From the NCBI GenBank assembly GCA_963920765.1, contig OY987249.1:10044817-10108816 (forward strand): a DNA stretch of 64,000 nucleotides, given 5' to 3'. The notes beneath the pieces were generated by a model. It ran no database searches, was not told the origin of the DNA, and saw only the letters and a program-made list of their open reading frames with translations. Positions within the stretch are counted from its first letter, which is position 1; each line of letters opens with the position of its first letter. Source of the DNA: Ulota crispa. Lineage: Eukaryota; Streptophyta; Bryopsida; Orthotrichales; Orthotrichaceae. Positions 33,950-46,530 of the stretch are shown here, piece by piece. Position numbers and translations under genes: made by a program.

Positions 33950-35530
33950 CAAAATCATGTGCTAAATCTACTTCAAGGAATTATTTGGAGTCAGAGCACC
34001 AAAAAGCATAGAAGCTATGGTAGTTGCGTCAGGACTTGTTATCTGAATAGTGCAATTTGTCAAATTCTCCTAAAAAATTGTGCTCCCAATTGTACAAGTA
34101 TTTGTCACATTCTATGTAGGTCCTGCAAGAGCTCTATGATTTTGCATCAAATTAGTAACCTCATTGAAGACATCATTATGCTTCTAAAAATCCTCATCAC
34201 TAAGATGAAATAGTTGATTACTATTTGAACAAACAACTACAACTTGACTTATTTGATCCTCCAACATATTTAGTAGTAGTGTTGCACACAATTTATGTGG
34301 AGAAATAGCTATAGATAGCACGGGCGCTTTTGTAGACAACTTTCCTGGAGAAATTCCTTTTGAGGTATTTGCAAGAAACACATGTCTTGCTGTCTATTTC
34401 CTTGCTACACGACGTGTGGTTTTAGGGGTGTATCTTTTGCTTACTAACTTCTTTTCAAGTGAAAATTTAGAGGAAGGTTCACACTGAAGTTATTGACCTA
34501 TTGTGTTTTTTTGGGTTTTTTTAAAAATCATTCACTAATTTTAAACGGATTCTGATAATATGTACCTTGGCTATTTTGTGGGTTTCTAGTACTGCATTGA
34601 GGCAAAAAAAGGAATTTGATGCCACAAATTTGGGGGAGTGGTTCATCATTGAACATCACATGGATTTACCGAGGGGTTTTAGAAAAATGTAAATTATATG
34701 CCCTCCACTTTCCCTCAAAGTGGGCATCCATTGGATAGGCATTAGGGGTTGGAAACAAACATTCTTGAAAAATTATCTGCACCAGTCAATGCCCCTCACA
34801 GTAGACCAAAATGGCTATTTTTTGTTTTAATTTTTTGAAATTTTTTACTATTTTCTACAAAGCAAAAAGGAAATTGTCTTTTTGTTGGTAGTTTTTGTCC
34901 CTTTACTTTTGTGCATAACTTTTAGAATAAAAAATTTCTAGGTCTGAATTTTCATGAGTATGCTATTTTAAGTGCTTTACAAATAGTCTATATTTTATTT
35001 TATTTAAAATATATATTTCAAAAGCTCATACTACCTAGTACTACCAGTTTTAAGGGTGTTTGACACAAAATTGTGAAGTATTTCTTGCAACTACCCTTTG
35101 CTGCAGTGGTTGATGGCATAATAGCTGAGTGACTATCACCAAAACTGGGAGCACTAGCTATATAGAAACCTTGGAGTTGTTTGAAGTGGTCTTGTTCAAA
35201 CTTCACTATTGCCTCCCACATAACATTGCCACCAGTACAAGGCACTGCTAAAGCGACATTTTGAAGAGCTCTCATAATAATTCCATCCAAATTCACGCCA
35301 TAACGCATGTAACATTCCCTATAAGTATGACCTGTCATTCTTATTCCTAATTTAGGAGGAAGTCCCATGACACTGAATCGGCATATTGTGGTAATCCTTG
35401 CACTCTTGTTCGAATACTTGCCCTCATGCGCACTAGGAAGAGAAATAATCATCATCTTCAACCACTTTGCTATTGTCTTAACTTCTACTCTCTTCTTTGT
35501 ATACCACACTCTAGGTTCTTTCAAGTTTGC
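33950..35530 (-). pseudogene. Unidentified coding remnants, possibly from a transposon
   Basis: On the minus strand, 35524-35018 is open for 168 codons (LKEPRVWYTKKRVEVKTIA..GHTYRECYMRYGVNLDGI..GGNVMWEAIVKFEQDHFKQL). At 34381-33960 another minus-strand stretch (DQISQVVVVCSNSNQLFHLS) continues with interspersed stops. The first peptide looks like real protein sequence, with mixed composition and few low-complexity runs, but no family was recognised. The two stretches run in the same direction within a repeat-rich area, so a decayed transposon gene or captured gene fragment is the best guess. Confidence 0.35.
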
Positions 35531-37330
35531 ATGATCATTGATAGCACGCAGGAAAAAAAGATGAGGAGGCGGCTCTTTATCCGTCCTTTTTGGCTAATGA
35601 TACGTGTTTATCTCAAATGTTTGAACGAGGTTTGGGTGATTGCAATTGATTGAGCGCCTCATTTTTTCTGGTTGGCAGTGAAGTAGGTCAATTTTGTGGT
35701 TCTTTGTTTCTCTTTCATTGAACCTAGTATATCTACCATTGATATTATCTTAGCATATTGTGCAATTGCAATCCATTATGTTGTAGAGCTTAGTTTGTGC
35801 TTGAACACAAAAAGTATGTATAACATAGTAAGCTACTCGCGACACTCAACCCCTTCCAGGGTAAAATCAACCCTTTCTGACGTTTTCTCTAGTAAATTTT
35901 TAGAACCGGTTAGTCATTGTGCACTTATGACCAATTCTAAGAAAACTATTACTGGACATAAATGCTTTCAACTAAAATAAGCCAATCACTAAGTGATACA
36001 TTAGCAAGACTTTGCTTATGGATGAGATTCATCCTTAAGAATGTCACATTGTTACTTAGTTGGCATCTTGTAATTGATTTCTATTTTTGAATTGTTCATA
36101 ATTATTTTTCTTTGTTGATTATGGCCAAGATTATGGCTTGTGGACTGCTCTTCCAAGAGCTAATCTCTAAGCAACACCCTACCGCAATTTTTGAAGAAAC
36201 TACTTATGTGTAGGGTAAGGGCCTTATGTATGGGTATTCTCATTATTAAGTCACTAGGAACAATGGTGGAGCTTGAGTAACTTCTAGTGAAAACATGAGA
36301 TTACTTGTGCGTGAGGTCCTTATCTTGTGTAAATGTTTTTTGAAGAAAAATAGTTTCATGTGTCTTTTTTGTTGGTAGGAGTGACATTAAGCAATGTGAA
36401 ATCACTTTGTAATTTTTGTTGTTACCATTGCATCTAATTGATTAACCACCTATAAGTTTGGTGATTATGAATTAGTAGAATTTAATATTGGAAGACAATG
36501 AAGAATGTTAGGCAACATACCTTTATCATCAACATTATCAATTTTAATATCATGATGCTCTAACCAAACTCCTTGATTAAGACCATGGGCACGTTTTGAA
36601 TTCTAGTAATATCACTGAAAAGAATATCAAGCACCTCATACCATGATGTCCAAATAAAAAGTGATGCTCCAACTTGTCCTCACTCAACCTTTTCTTTTTG
36701 ATGTATGGACTTTATCCTTACTCACTAGTCACCACTTCTGCTGCTAAGACTTTTGACCAATTTCTAAAATTTGCTTACTAAGTTGTCTTGCAAATATCTC
36801 TCAATTTGATTGCTTGAAAAGCTTGCAATCAAAATCTCAATATTTTTCCTCACACAAATCCATAAGAAACTTCAAAGTCCTATCTTTCCACTCTCTCTTT
36901 AAACTTGAAAAACCGCCGTTACCTCTCTCTTCAATCACTTGAGAGAACCATCACCTCCTTCATCATCTAATGGTATTGATAATAGGGGACTGATATATGT
37001 ACCACCCAATTTCTACTATTCTACTAGACCTATTATATATGGCCAATATTTACAATATTGAAGTAGGTGTGGACCATAGGAAATACATCACTAATTTGAA
37101 AATACAACTTGACATAGAAGTTGCAACTTTACTATTGTTTTTTTAACTCTAGATCTTGCTCATAGTATTAATTAAAAATATGAAAATTAAATTAAGCATA
37201 AATTAGATTTTTTAAACTAAAACTATGAGCTAAATTTGGAGCTAATTAAAAAAACAAAATTAAAGTTGGAACTTCTATATTCATTTGTATTTTCAAACTA
37301 GTGATGTTTTTTCCATGGTTCGCACCTACT
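35531..37330. other. AT-rich intergenic region
   Basis: No gene is seen apart from a second short inverted-repeat element at 36213-36325. Frames such as 35696-35980 lack motifs. Confidence 0.4.
36213..36325. repeat. Short inverted-repeat element, copy 2
   Basis: The left end GGGTAAGGGCCTTATGTATG and right end TGCGTGAGGTCCTTATCTT form an imperfect hairpin like that at 703-815. Sequence around it is also shared with the copy-1 locus in inverted orientation. Confidence 0.45.
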
Positions 37331-37596
37331 TTAACCTTTAAATGCTAGGATGGTCACCGTGACTAGCCTTGTTGTAGTACTCTTCACTATTCATCTAAAC
37401 AATTATTATACTATTTCCTAAAGTTGCAAGAGTCAATAGTGCATGGTGCCTTCATGAAAAGTGCAAGAAGAGCATAATTTTTGGGACCCAACACCATGTC
37501 TCTAAATCTTCTACCAATTTGGGTCACCTTAAAATATAAGTGCATGTAATGAAATAATTTTTTGCTTTCCATAAAGGACCATGTGTTTATGATCAC
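37331..37596. mobile_element. TTAA-starting element, partial (family E, copy b type)
   Basis: It begins TTAACCTTTAAATGCTAGG and shares the body of the 27259 element (AAGTTGCAAGAGTCAATAGT, GCATGGTGCC, CAAGAAGAGCA, ACACCATGT). The right terminus with TTAA is missing, so this copy is truncated. Confidence 0.6.
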
Positions 37597-37663
37597 TTGG
37601 TAGAATAGTTGAAAAGGGATGATACATATATCAATTCCCTTGCTAATGTCCCCTCTAGGAAGC

Positions 37664-38170
37664 TCCGTAATGTCACCTCAAGTTGTAAGCCTAAGGCCTC
37701 TAGGAAGCTCCATAATGTCACCTCAAGTAGTCAAGTTGTAACCCTAAAGGCATCATCAATCTAGCATGAATAACCAAGCAAAAACATTACTATTTTTGAC
37801 TTGTGTTTAATTAGAATGTGAAAATACTATCATTGGAAGTGCATACAAAAACTTGTCAAATAAATAAAATAACGAACATAACATTCAGTAGTAGTAGTAA
37901 AGGTTGCACTCCCTCCAATGGAATGATGTGAAATATTCCACACCATTCTTTAATTATGGGGACATTTAGTTGAATTTGTCAAAATTTATGAAAGGGAGGC
38001 TCAATTCAGTGCACATGCATCAATGCTGAAGCCCAAACATATCAGAAGAAGTTCATGACAATACTTGAAAAGAGGGAAAGGCAGCCTCTCTTCAGGCTAC
38101 TGAATGTTATCTATGGTATTGGCTACTGTCTCCTCTGAAAAGCTCCATAATATCACCTCAAGTTGTAACC
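37664..38170 (+). repeat. Three related copies of a promoter-proximal segment, split by a MITE
   Basis: The phrases AAGCTCCRTAATGTCACCTC and AAGTTGTAA occur at about 37664-37705, 37707-37745 and 38132-38170. The third copy lies just upstream of the MED8 5' UTR. The family G element at 37877-38110 sits between copies two and three. Confidence 0.7.
37877..38110. mobile_element. Family G MITE, copy 2, upstream of MED8
   Basis: The left end CATAACATTCAGTAG and right end CTACTGAATGTTAT match those of the element at 9521-9820. The bodies are alignable (ATATTCCACACC, GAGGGAAAGGCAGCCTCTCT). 234 bp, non-coding. Confidence 0.8.
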
Positions 38171-38494
38171 CTAAATCTCTCTCGCTCACTCAGTCTGTCT
38201 CTGTTGAACGAGGGACTCTCTATTGCAGAAGAGGCGAAGGACCTCTGTTGCGGAAGAGTTCAGTTTGTGTGAAGTTGTTAGAAGTGTGTTTTTGAAAATT
38301 AATAGAGTTTACCTCGCAGGCGACAAAAACGAGAGTAAACAAACAAACCACAGGAGCGTCAAGCTCATAATCCGTAACCACTGCGCTGTAAGGGCTTAAG
38401 CGAGCAAACCCGCATCCCTAAACCCTCACACACGACGACGCACGGCTCTCCTAAGTCTCATGTGGCGCGGCTCTTCTGATGCTCTCTGAAATTA

Positions 38495-41400
38495 ATGGCG
38501 GCATCTGGTGGACTAGTCCAGGCGGCTGTAGCCGCCACTCCAGGGCAACAACAACAACAAGCAACAGCTCCGACGAGGACAGACATGGGCCCGGTGCTGC
38601 AGCAGCTCAACTTGGCATCGTTGCGGACACGCACACAAGACTTACATAATGCCATCTCTCGCATCTTGCACTCCTTTCACACTCTTCCAGCTCTGAAATG
38701 GTGCGTTTTTCCTCTTAGTTTTTGTAATCCGGATCCAGTTCCTGCAGCCGTGCTAATCTTTCCATGTTCCTAAACCCTAAATTCGACAAACACGTATTTT
38801 GCTGTGGCTGCAGGTCAGAGGTCCTGGGGCAATTTGCTATGGTAAATGTGGAGCTGCTGAATTTGGTGGAGGACATCAAACCAATTCTGAAAATGTTCGT
38901 GGTTTACCCTAAAAACGTCAACGCAGAGAACGCTACAAGTAATTTTACTGCAAACCCTAATTTCCATAAATTGCATCTGATAGCTTTGATCCACACAAGG
39001 TTTTTAGTTTGTCGCTAGTTGATCTTTAACGTTCATTTGAGACTTGATTGGTGGACTGTGTTGGTCCGTGACTCTTTAAGGTCACTCCGGTATCGTCATT
39101 TTGAATACAAAGTGGAAGACTCACTTTATCAATTCTTAACCTACATGCTTTCTTGACACTTTCCTAAACTCTCGCCTTCCTTAAACACGGTTACGTGTAT
39201 TAGTATAGGGTAAGTTCATTGTTTATCTTGGTGGTGAATGCACACGAGCCAATGGAAAACAACACTGAAGGTTTTAGGGTTTAAGTCAGTATTCAAGGTC
39301 ATCTTTTGTAATGACTCCGTGAAGAGCCTTAATAGTCACGCTGAAGGTTTTTTATAAACTCCTCATCACCTGTATCATACTGGAGATGGCTTTGTAATTG
39401 TGAGCTAAAGTTCTCCAACACTCAAAATCAGTTCATTATAATGAATGTTAAGTGGTGGTGCTGATGTGGTTTCATTTTGCAGTTCTGCCTATCATGCTTT
39501 CTTCAAAGCTGTTGCCGGAAATGGAGTCCGAGGAAACAATACTCAAGGACAAGATGTTGGCAGGCATATCTAACTTGCCTGTTCAAGCGCAGAGCGAAAA
39601 ATTTCAGGTATGAAGTGATTTGTAAGCAGCTGTTTGTGTTGTGAATTTAAGATGTGAACGTTTGCTGTTCTTGTAGTGCTATTGATCTGAGCTTTATGTC
39701 CTTGATGTAAATGCTGCTCTAAGAGGATCTAGAGCTTCCTTAGTATAGACATGCCAGTATCTTTGCGCGTAAGGTAGTTTTATGAGACTTGTGCTGTTTA
39801 TTATCTCGGTGCATTGACCTCGTGCCACTATGTTCTATTGGTGACAAATGAACCGTGTGGTCTTAGCACGACCTGATTATGTTTGTGTTCGTTTTTTGCA
39901 ACTGCTCATTGTTGATACTATTTCATGTTCCTACCTCTTTTTAGTGATGTCTTTAAGGATAAATTGTGCATTGTGATCGTTATGAAAGTCTTCTCCGTAA
40001 GTTTTTCACAATGATTTCTGGAAATGTTTGGGGGATTTTCGTTCTGCGTAATCCCTTTTCAATCCAGTTTTGAGGATTTGTTTGTCAGGGTTGTTGTAAA
40101 GAAGGTTTTGATTGTTGGAGTTGGTATTTCCAGAGGCAAATTGAGCTAGTCCGAAGTGTATGCGATGTGGCTGAGAAAGTGCTGGGAGAGGCTCGCAAGG
40201 CATACGGACTGAGCTCTCGGCAAGGTCCTGTGGCTCTCGCTTCACTGGACAAGGCACAAGCAGCTAGAATTGCCGAACAAGAGAAGCTCCTTCGTGCTGC
40301 TTCCAATTCTGGGGACGGTGAGTGAAAGCTGTGCAAGAGAGCCTAAGTTTTGTGGTGTTAATTTCAGTAACCGAGATAACAAGCCAAAAATTGGATACAA
40401 AATTGAACAATGGATCTGCGACTTTAGTGATAAGTCGAACTGAACATTCGACTTCCAGGATAACTTGGTGCTCATGGTTGTGAACGTGGCGGTGGTAATA
40501 TATCTTTAGGTCTTCGAATTTCACCAGACCAGCAGCAAGCACCGGCAATGCTGCCAGCTCATCTATCTGCTCTAGGAGCATCTGCTAACGACACAGGTAT
40601 CTGCGCTCATTTTTCAGTTCCTTCTCTCTGTCACTTTTCCCTAGCACTCGTCAATTGCCATGCTATTGCTTTTGTTCTTGCTTGCAATGAAATGCATTCC
40701 CAATAGTATTCGCCTTATTGATAAGTCGCTTTATTTTGAGTAGATGTTTCTCATATTAAGCATCTTGATGTGACAAATATTGCACTAGTATCATTGTTTC
40801 TTTTTTATCCATTCTGTTGTTGCCGTGGAATGTGCTCCTAACGACCTTGGTCATCTAGCAGGTTCTGGTTTTCCAAGGAGTTCGTCATCTGCCTTGCCAC
40901 CTAGTGGCCTTGTACGCCCAGCTGCACCGCCACAGCAGGTCCGTGCAAAAAGAAATTTGAAGCTTGCATATGTTGGCAGATAGTCTACATTCTGCTAGCG
41001 TTAGGCAGGACACAATCCTGCCCATGCAACTCAGAGTTCGCAATGCCTCCCAACAAAGGAACCGTAGGTATTGATTTACGATTCGTTTTTATGACACTGA
41101 TTTCAGTTTCTGGTGTTAATTTAGCAGATAAATTCTCTACAACTTCTTCGGGGATCAAACGTTGGAGCCCCTATGCAGTCGCTTGGGGGAGCTGGTTCTC
41201 TCCCTGGGGTGGGAACAACCTCCACAACCATTCCGTATGTGAATTCCCCCAGATCTGGAACAGGAAATTTCAACGTTCCATCCCCTCAGCAGCAACTTCA
41301 GCAGGTAGAATTATTTATAGTTATTCTCGTGAAGTTTTTTACGTAGTATGGTTTCGAGTCCCTGCATTTGGTCATGCTGTTTTCCTGTGTTTGTCTATTC

Positions 41401-43611
41401 CATTAATATGCAAATCAGCTGTGCATGGTATCTCTGAACTGTTGAGAATGGTTGAGTGATGTTCGTTTTTTTGATGGTTTACTGCAACAGCAACAAGCTG
41501 CTCTCCATCGGCAGCAGAAGATCCAGCAATTACAAAAGCAACAACAGCAGCAGCTACAGGCCCAACAGCAACAGCAGCTTCGTCGTCCAGGCACACCTCC
41601 AATTCCCCAGGTGAGATCACTCTCAGAAACGTGGATATGAAGGATTTTATCTCTGTCAGATTATCATATGCCACGTTCATATCCAGAGATTGCAAGAATG
41701 ATATTTAAGATTGCAGAAGATCGAGTGCATGTTCGGGATATGATTCAAAATTTCGGAACTTGATTTTTGTGCCACTCATAACGTAGAATTGGAGGTTATT
41801 TAACGGACAAACACTTCTTTTTGCAGGCTCAAACGTCATTGCCACCACAAGGACAACAACATTTACACCAACTTCAGCAACAGCAGGCCAAGCTACAGCA
41901 GGTAACGATAACGTTCTCCATCTGACTATCGTCCTCACTCATTGCCAGCTTCTTTTCTTTACGTTGTTGCTGAACTTTCAGTGACTTCGGCAATGAGTAC
42001 ATGTGCAAATATGGTACATCATCTTATCCTCGTGATATATGACACTTGTCATGTGCCGTGCTTGCATATAGTGTTGCTTGTTGCTATCCTTAGGTCAGAC
42101 GAGTTGACGTGTATATGTGCTGGGACACGTTCTAGTGTAGGTTGTGAGTTTGTCCGGAATCTGTCATATCGTTCATCCAAATCAGACACGTTAAGAAGCT
42201 TTTACATGACACTTGATATGCAGACTCAGTTGCAGCAACAACTTCAACAGCAACAGCTGCAACACCAACAACAGCAACAGCAACAGCACTACCAAGCTCA
42301 GCAAGTTCGTGTGCTCCTTTTAATCCAACTTGTTTTTATCTTCAGTAATAATTGTCTGTAGACTCAAAGAATACTGGTTGCGGGTCCCATTATGTATCTC
42401 TGCTTCTCTACTTGTTTATATAATTTGTGGTCTTTTCTTAAAAGTACAACAAATATTCTTTACTGCAGTTGCAGCAGCAGCAGCAGCAGACGCTGCATAA
42501 TCAGCTTCAGAATACTCAATTACACGCTGCTCAGCAAAATGTTCTCGCACAGGGTGGCCAGAGTCGTACGCAATTGAACCAACTAGGAGGCATGAATCCT
42601 TTGTATGGGAACAATCAGTCTACTATATTGCCGCCCACAATGGTATGCATCGTCACACTTTCCTTCCTCCCGTGTTTGAATTTTCTCACTCTGATGGCAT
42701 TCTCGGATTGGTCAGTTGGCCCATTGAGACGTGAGCTCTATCGAAATTCGAAATTGTTTCACGTTCTATTATTGATAAGGTCAAAAATCCCCCTATCTGG
42801 CGTAAGGAACTGACACAAGGTGTTGTTGTTATGCAGTCGGGGCAAGCGCAAGCATTATTACAACAACGCTATGTAAGTGTCATATATCTAGAGATGGAAC
42901 TAAAGTATCGTCAATCTATGAACAAATATCTTTAAAGCCATATGCGCAATAGAATGATGAAGTGCTTTCAGTCTGTCAACTTTTAGTTTCACCTCGTGAC
43001 CGCATTTGTACATTCATTGTTAGAGAGAGGATACAACCGCTTTCATAACTTCTTCCATTTACTATCGTTTTGCACTTTATTTGGTAATCTTTCTCTAACC
43101 TCTACTCTGTTTGTGCAACAGCTGCAAGGAAACGGTTCACAATGTACTTTCTCAACTCTCATTCTTCTATTTCTGTTTCTTCGCAACTCTGGATAGTGCC
43201 GAATACCTTCTTAGAATGTGTTTAGAGCAAGTAGAGCTTCAATGCTTCAAGTCATATCTGTGGAGTGGATGCAATGTTCACACTTTTTTTTTTGTAGTGT
43301 ACAACATGGGCAACAACATGGGCAACAATATGGGCAACAATATGGGCAACAACATGGGCAACAATATGGGCAACAACATGGGCAACAATATGGGCAACAA
43401 CATGGGCAACACCTTGAGCAACAGCATGGGTGGTACACTTGGGAATTCGTTGGGAAATATGGGAATGGCAGGAACTGCGGCTCAGGGCACCTCCACGTTG
43501 GCTTTACCATTGCAACAGCAGCTAGCTGGGCAGGCGAATTATAGCGTTCTGCTCAACGCAAATCAAATGAACTCATTCGGGCAGCAAAGGCAACAACCTC
43601 CTCCCCAATAA
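38495..43611 (+). CDS. MED8: Mediator of RNA polymerase II transcription subunit 8
   Basis: MED8 is a head-module subunit of Mediator, linking transcription factors to RNA polymerase II. Fourteen exons join in frame: 38495-38700, 38814-38938, 39483-39607, 40134-40317, 40510-40596, 40862-40938, 41128-41304, 41491-41610, 41827-41901, 42224-42304, 42469-42642, 42837-42872, 43122-43143 and 43298-43611 (1803 nt, 600 aa). The Med8 helical region covers about residues 28-160 (VLQQLNLASLRTRTQDLHNAISRIL, WSEVLGQFAMVNVELLNLVEDI, VVYPKNVNAEN). From about residue 310 the protein is rich in Q, as in plant MED8, with an MGNN tandem repeat (43306-43410) near the C-terminus. Exons 12 and 13 are only 36 and 22 nt. 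AAACCCT motifs lie in the 5' UTR region. The identity is strong; the choice of micro-exon 13 rests on frame continuity. Confidence 0.92.
43306..43410 (+). repeat. Coding minisatellite: (MGNN)8 plus MGN in MED8
   Basis: A 12-bp unit ATGGGCAACAAC/T is repeated eight times plus a partial ninth. The last codon mostly alternates AAC/AAT, which suggests a 24-bp higher-order unit. All lie in frame within the last MED8 exon. The degenerate continuation (LSNSMGGTLGNSLGNMG) suggests older decayed units. Confidence 0.95.
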
Positions 43612-43938
43612 TCAAAATCCAAGTATCAGTGCTTTCACTTAATGCGCTTCTCCAATTCTTGTATCCTTTTTGGCACTTGCTGTAGCATTGATGAGAATGC
43701 AGACCTTCTGTTCTCCCCCAACATCAGAAAAGTTTGGGAAGTCCCATAGAGACATGAGCCTGTTGGCACGGCATTTGTACAGCCATGTCGACAAGCTGGT
43801 CGTTGTATATATTGAACAGGTGTAGTAGGTAAATTGGTGTCCCGAATGGGAGAATTCCTGCTTTTAGGAGAAGTGTAGAATGTTTGTCAGACCCTTGAGG
43901 TACATGCTGAGTTTTCCACTATGTATGCAACTTAACAC

Positions 43939-44865
43939 TTAACCCCTAAAGGACCATTGTCAATTCGGGGGACATTTGGGATTTTGGGCATGTACCTATG
44001 GCTAAACTACTTTGCAGGTTTTTTTGAAACTTTTATTGAAGGTGAGGAATTCAAAGATCTACGTGGGAATGTAGTTTTTTCTTCATTCCGACATTTATTG
44101 AAGAAGTTATGCATGAAAATCTAGAAAATGCTGCTCCCTTAGCAGCCAAAGACTTCTTAAAAAATTTCTTTTATTTCAAATAAAACTTGAAATAGGTTCT
44201 TTAGACTTATATAGAAGCGGGGAGCTTTGAATCATTCAATTCTGATAGATGATATGAAAATTATGAGGAATTTTTGTTTACGGGCAGTTCTAGGTTCTCT
44301 ACTCTAAAATAAACTTTGAAGTCCTTTATTTTACTTAATTTTCATTATTTCAAAAAAAAACAAAACCGGAGGATGTAGATTGTTTATCACCACATTATAA
44401 CCGTTGGGATTTGCATTTTTCATTTCAATTATTAAATTCTTAACAGTTTAGTGTTTAGTCTCATTCTCTATTTTTTTTTCCTTACTATTTTTTCTCATGT
44501 GTTATATAGTTCCAATTGATTTGAAAATTCTCTCACACATACCTAACTTGGTCTCCTACATGGGAAAAATAAACCTCAACTATGTGTAGAGTAATTTTTT
44601 TGATCTAAGAGTAGTGAAAGCCTTTTAGAATTTTTGGGTAGTAGCAAAAAAACTTTTTTTTTGCAGTTTAGATGTAAATGTCTCACTCATTTTTGTGTAG
44701 ATTGAGCTGATTTTTTTACCACGTATACCTCTTGTAGTCTACTATAAGATCTTACGGTTGAATTGTTGTAAAAAACTTCTTTTCTTACCATTGTACTTGC
44801 TTCCCCAAAAGTGGTAGTTTTCTGTGTTTTTTGTAGAAAAAATGGCTTGATCCTTTAGGGGTTAA
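43939..44865. mobile_element. TTAA-bounded element (family E, copy d) downstream of MED8
   Basis: The left end TTAACCCCTAAAGGACC and the inverse of the right end, TTAACCCCTAAAGGATC, share the first 15 bases exactly. 927 bp, AT-rich, with no transposase frame. This copy has the cleanest terminal repeat of the family. Confidence 0.8.
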
Positions 44866-45984
44866 ATGTCTAAAAGACCCTTTGCGACCATTGCAACCAG
44901 TGCGACTAGTACAATATGAGGTCTTTTTCTTGTATTTGGAATGATCCACATAATTAATACATTTGAGATCAATAAAGAAATTGGAATGTAGATCAATGCA
45001 ATTCTAGTGAACTATATGAGATCCCAAATTAAAACTTCTTGTTGGTAGCAAATATCAGTTGTATCTACTATGTAACAGGAAAGAGAAGGAAACTGGGTCT
45101 TTTCCTCACTTGGGTTTTTCTTTTTATGTCAGGTATGTCATGGAAATGAGTTATTGATATTATGTGACTGGTCTATTTGATCCTAGCCATGTGAGTAAAG
45201 CTGCCGGACAACCTGATTTTGGCCCTGGGCAAATTTTTGACACTAATAAAGCGCCACATAATTAGCTATGTCATCAAACAAGACCAACCAAAAAATTCTC
45301 AATATAAAGCCTTGGAGCCTATTCAATGGCTGAGTTCAAAAATTCAAGCAATCCCATTGGTCCATCTGTTTCCAAATCGGATCAACAATTAAACCCTAAC
45401 AACAAAGTAAGGCAGGAGGCTCTAATTTGGAGCACGCTCTAAAGCATCTCCTTAAATGTACTCTTTTTGTACATGGTCTTTTTCATAGCCTTTCAACATT
45501 GTTCAATCGAGTACCGGCTCTATACTAATTATCAATTTGAGCCAGTCAGTCTTTTATTTGAAATATAGAATATGATTGGTTTGTTTTTGTAGGAAAAAAT
45601 ATCATTGCATCCTTATGCAATATAAAGCGAGTATATCAAATTTTAGTTTCTAAAAGCCAAAACTGCATTTTTGGTGTATTGTTTTGTAAGAAATTCATTG
45701 TTTTACATGATAATTTATTGAAAAATATTGGTGATGAATTTTTGAGATTTGATTCCATGGATATGTAAGAAACATCCATATGCACATCTTCCATGCTAAA
45801 ATAACCCCCTTAAGTAAAAAAAACTTTACGAGCAAAAGATTCAATGAAACATGTGATAGACCCACATTTTGTAAAATACATATTTTTCTATGAAAATAAA
45901 ATTTTGTTGTTTGACTCAAATATTGGAACTTTGTATCTCTAAACATCATATTTTGTTTACTTGATGAAAAACTATAGAACATCT
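44866..45984. other. Intergenic region with partial repeats
   Basis: It contains the left part of a family C element (about 45416-45520) and a diverged piece related to the 12-14.5 kb repeat array (about 45600-45970; GATGAATTTTTGAGATTTGA, CATATGCACATCTTCC). No gene is seen. Confidence 0.55.
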
Positions 45985-46337
45985 TTAACCCCTAAACGTT
46001 GGCATAGACAAAAAACGTCCTTTGCATTCGAAAAAAGACTCAGTATCCCAAAAAAAGACTGATTTTGATCTCATTTTCTTTTAGAAGTGATCATAAATGC
46101 ATAGTGCATCATGGAAGCCAAAAAATTACCTCTTGAGATACATTCATTTTGTTTTGTAACCCAAATTGTGATACATGGTGTTAGCTCTTGAGCTGCCCTT
46201 CTTGCAATTTTCATGTGGGCACCATGCACTGTTGATTTTTCCAACTTTTTGAAGCAATACTATTGGTGCCCATGTGCAAAACACTGTAGAATGCTGCACG
46301 ACAAGCCACAATAATCCATCCATCCTTTAAGAGTTAA
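45985..46337. mobile_element. TTAA-bounded element (family E, copy e; inverse of copy b)
   Basis: It begins TTAACCCCTAAACG and ends TTTAAGAGTTAA. The whole 353 bp is the reverse complement of the element at 27259-27615 with moderate divergence. This gives two independent full-length copies with the same TTAA limits. Confidence 0.8.
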
Positions 46338-46359
46338 AGGACATAACAACAACAATGAT

Positions 46360-46530
46360 TATGTGGAAAGACAAACTAATGACCTACAATACATAAACCA
46401 TATAAAACCCTATTATCCAGAAAGTTACATGCGCCTGTAGCCAGCCAAGCAATGTGTCATGAACTAACTTTCCAAGGTAAGACGACTTAATTGTTGAGGT
46501 AACCTAGATGCACGATTTAGTGTAGGAAGT
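46360..46530. repeat. Partial family D element, reverse orientation
   Basis: Phrases such as ACTAACTTTCCAAGGTAAG and CCTAGATGCACGATTTAGTGT are the inverse of family D sequence at 26577-26876. One end is missing. Confidence 0.5.

Noticed and set aside
43247..43510. Cys/Pro-rich frame on the minus strand (CCPYCCPCC repeats)
   Set aside because: It is the reverse complement of the MGNN repeat in MED8; the plus-strand frame is supported by the exon chain.
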